Part shown: positions 5,707 to 7,624 of the stretch, one piece after another
Layout: every line of letters starts with the position of its first letter
How positions within the stretch are numbered: position 1 is the stretch's first letter
DNA from: Spirochaetota bacterium
Lineage (GTDB): Bacteria > Spirochaetota > UBA4802 > UB4802
Assembly: GCA_018399855.1 (NCBI GenBank)
Contig: JAGYNX010000090.1
Coordinates: forward strand, 1 to 7,624
Direction of reading: 5' to 3'
DNA: 7,624 nucleotides
Position numbers and translations under genes: made by a program
The notes under the pieces: model-generated
What the model was told of the DNA's origin: nothing
What the model saw: only the letters and a program-made list of their open reading frames with translations
The model's database searches: none

Positions 5707-7011
5707 CTACTTCATTGTAGCGAATTCTTTTGCAGTTTTATACAACCTGAAACTTCCCATGAAAAGAATTACAGTACCGGTTTTCCGAATCGATTCCAGT
5801 GATCGAAAAAGTTCATCTTGTGTATGCGTAATTGTCATACCATGCAACTTTTTCTCGTCTGCGGTTGAAGGCTGGTAACATCGATGATCATCCAGAATAT
5901 GGTAGAAAATGTTTGAAAAATTAAAATCTTTTACTATTGACAGAATATGGGTATAATCCTTGTCATTCATCAGGCTGAGCACTACAGAAATGGAATAACC
6001 TGTTAAGCCTGCAAAAATGCTTTGCAGTACTTCTGTAACAGCCTCTGGATTATGAGCTGGATCAAATATTACCGGGGGATCATCCCGCAGTTTTTCAAAG
6101 CGGCCTGGAATAGAAATGGACTTCAACGCCATCCGAACATCCTGTTCAGGGTAGTTTTTAGCGGTTCTATCAAGGATGCACGCGGCAGTAATGGCAAAGC
6201 CAGCGTTCCGCGCCTGTACATGGCAGTTAACAGGGAGAAAGATATCAGGAATGTCAATACTTCCGGTTAAAGATGAATCACAGGTATAATTAAAAATGAT
6301 GCCATCCGTGGTGGAGCGAACAGGCGTGACATCGAAATGGATTCCCTCCTGTAATAAAGGTGCCCCCGTCTTAGATGCGTGATTGGTGATCACCTGTAAC
6401 ACCTCACTGCTACCACGTGATGATATTACCGGGATACCATTTTTCATAATGCCGGCTTTTTCAGTAGCAATTTTTTTCAGTGTGTTGCCCAACACCCCCA
6501 CATGATCCATGGATACCTGTGTAATTATAGTAACTGCGGGTGTTATTACGTTTGTTGAGTCAAGTCTCCCCCCGAGCCCTGTTTCTATTACGGCAATATC
6601 TACATTCATGTCTCGGAAATAACAAAGGGCAGCCCAGGTAATGGCGTCAAACCAGGTAGGTGAAATTTCGGTGGTATCCAGGTATGATTTCAATTGATCA
6701 AGGTAACCTTCCAGGGTATGGCGTGGAATGGGTTGTGTATCAATCCTGATCCGTTCGTTCAGGGTTAGCAGGTGGGGTGATGTATACAGGCCGGTTGATA
6801 ATCCCCATTTTTCAAGTATTGCAGCCAGCATCCATGCTGTGGACCCCTTGCCGTTGGTTCCTGCTATATGTACATAGGTACCCTGTGATTGTGGATTGCA
6901 TGAAAGGGACAGCAGTTTTTTTATAGACGAGAGACCATACCCCTTATACTTGCCGCTGCTCACTGATTCGTTGTTGACCAGGGATGAGAGGATTTCAGAA
7001 ACTCTGTCCAT
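5707..7011 (-). CDS. folC: Folylpolyglutamate synthase / dihydrofolate synthase FolC
   Basis: An ATP-dependent Mur-ligase-family enzyme that adds glutamate to dihydropteroate and/or to folates, in the cytosol. All 434 residues are present, normal for the family. Motifs: P-loop HIAGTNGKGSTAW (GTNGKGS 51-57), TSPHLLTLNERI (77-88), IETGLGGRLDSTN (142-154), VSMDHVGVLG (166-175), EKAGIMK (184-190, with Lys185 at the position usually carbamylated), the ligase hinge IPGRFE (301-306), DPAHNP (317-322, usually DGAHNP) and a C-terminal MGSFRL. Whether it has both activities or only one cannot be told by eye. The ATG directly follows the aroE TAG (TAGATG), with GGAAA just upstream in the end of aroE, so the two genes are almost certainly cotranscribed and coupled. 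The stop is TAG at 5709-5707. Confidence 0.96.
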   Translation of the reverse strand: MDRVSEILSSLVNNESVSSGKYKGYGLSSIKKLLSLSCNPQSQGTYVHIAGTNGKGSTAWMLAAILEKWGLSTGLYTSPHLLTLNERIRIDTQPIPRHTLEGYLDQLKSYLDTTEISPTWFDAITWAALCYFRDMNVDIAVIETGLGGRLDSTNVITPAVTIITQVSMDHVGVLGNTLKKIATEKAGIMKNGIPVISSRGSSEVLQVITNHASKTGAPLLQEGIHFDVTPVRSTTDGIIFNYTCDSSLTGSIDIPDIFLPVNCHVQARNAGFAITAACILDRTAKNYPEQDVRMALKSISIPGRFEKLRDDPPVIFDPAHNPEAVTEVLQSIFAGLTGYSISVVLSLMNDKDYTHILSIVKDFNFSNIFYHILDDHRCYQPSTADEKKLHGMTITHTQDELFRSLESIRKTGTVILFMGSFRLYKTAKEFATMK

Positions 7012-7624
7012 CTATTTCCGAATGCCTGCTTCCAGGGCTTGCCGCATGACGTCTACCGGTGCTTCTTTACCAGTCCAGATGGCAAATTGCCTGCATGCCT
7101 GGTGCAGCAGCATGTTATCACCGGTAAGTGTGACACAGCCTTTCTGTTTCGCCAGGTTCAGCAAACGGGTGATTCGTGGTGAGTACACGATGTCAAAAAC
7201 AACATGATGCTGAAAAATTAAATCCGGGGGAAGGGGAGAGCTCTCAGTGTCCGGGTGCATTCCCACCGGTGTGGTGTTAATAATAATATCCACCTGTCGC
7301 ATGGTTGAAGTATCAAGATCAGGTATAAGAGAAGCCTTAACGTCGGCACCTGCTGCGTTTATGTCATCTGCAAGTGAGCGAACACGTTTTATATTTCTTC
7401 CTGCGATAAGCAATTTAGCGCCACCTTCTGCAAGGGTGAAGGCGGCAGCGCGAGCGGAACCGCCGTTTCCCAGAACCAGTGCAAGGCGGTCGTTTACGTC
7501 CACCCCCTTTTCTTTGAGGGTTTCTGTAATACCGGTTCCATCGGTGTTAAAAGCGTGAATGCTGCCTTCATCGTTGCGCAGCGTGTTCACCGAACCGATC
7601 TTTCGGGCCAGCGGTGCTTCTTCT
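7012..7624 (-). CDS. aroE: Shikimate 5-dehydrogenase AroE, C-terminal portion (5' end outside window)
   Basis: Catalyses NADPH-dependent reduction of 3-dehydroshikimate to shikimate in aromatic amino acid and chorismate synthesis. About 203 residues are visible and the frame is open to the window edge. A GTG at 7590 could be mistaken for a start, but it encodes the Val of the internal AroE motif IGSVNTL, and the codons before it (EEAPLARKIGS) also fit AroE. The true start is therefore outside, with roughly 70-80 N-terminal residues missing, including the shikimate-binding Ser motif and catalytic Lys. Visible motifs: FNTDGTG with its conserved Asp, the NADP loop NGGSARAAAF, AGRNIKR, DIIINTTPVGM, VFDIVYSPRITRLL and the C-terminal GDNMLLHQACRQFAIWTG. 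The C-terminus is complete (TAG at 7014-7012). An AroD-AroE fusion cannot be excluded, because the N-terminus is not visible. Confidence 0.95.
   Translation of the reverse strand, partial: EEAPLARKIGSVNTLRNDEGSIHAFNTDGTGITETLKEKGVDVNDRLALVLGNGGSARAAAFTLAEGGAKLLIAGRNIKRVRSLADDINAAGADVKASLIPDLDTSTMRQVDIIINTTPVGMHPDTESSPLPPDLIFQHHVVFDIVYSPRITRLLNLAKQKGCVTLTGDNMLLHQACRQFAIWTGKEAPVDVMRQALEAGIRK

Noticed and set aside
7588..7590. GTG at 7590 as the aroE start
   Set aside because: It is the Val of the internal motif IGSVNTL, and the frame continues upstream with AroE-like residues to the window edge.

Overview
The window is ordinary bacterial chromosome, fully packed with genes and moderately AT-rich. 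It holds a primary sigma factor (rpoD), a lipid-precursor gene (gpsA) fused to a second domain, and a minus-strand block with shikimate and folate genes (aroE, folC), a protein I cannot name, and a LOG-family protein. There are no transposases, phage genes, CRISPR repeats, tRNAs or rRNAs. The RpoD has a long coiled-coil non-conserved region, as in proteobacterial and spirochaete sigma factors. A diderm, possibly spirochaete-like, bacterium fits this set, but I can't fix the phylum by eye.

Layout. Plus strand: rpoD (1-1626, 5' end outside the window), a 119-base gap with a 12-bp perfect stem (1652-1681) and a short direct repeat, then a 788-residue GpsA fusion (1746-4112). Minus strand, read from the right edge: aroE (7624-7012, 5' end outside the window), folC (7011-5707, starting on the base after the aroE stop), a 117-base gap with a possible promoter and an inverted repeat, an unknown 320-residue protein (5589-4627), and a LOG-family protein (4630-4136) whose start overlaps the preceding stop as ATGA. 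The two strands converge with 23 bases between stop codons. No stretch over 300 bases lacks a gene.

How the genes relate. RpoD directs housekeeping transcription. GpsA makes sn-glycerol-3-phosphate for phospholipids, and its C-terminal half looks like the enzyme that would use this product, a glycerol-3-phosphate acyltransferase. However, the catalytic residues of that half appear to be missing. AroE and FolC act in the linked chorismate and folate pathways. The unknown protein and the LOG-family protein are translationally coupled and probably work together, in a process the sequence does not reveal.

The best candidates for something undescribed are the GpsA/pseudo-acyltransferase fusion and the coupled pair of the unknown protein (a possible GAF-like plus degenerate GGDEF-like protein) with the LOG-family protein.
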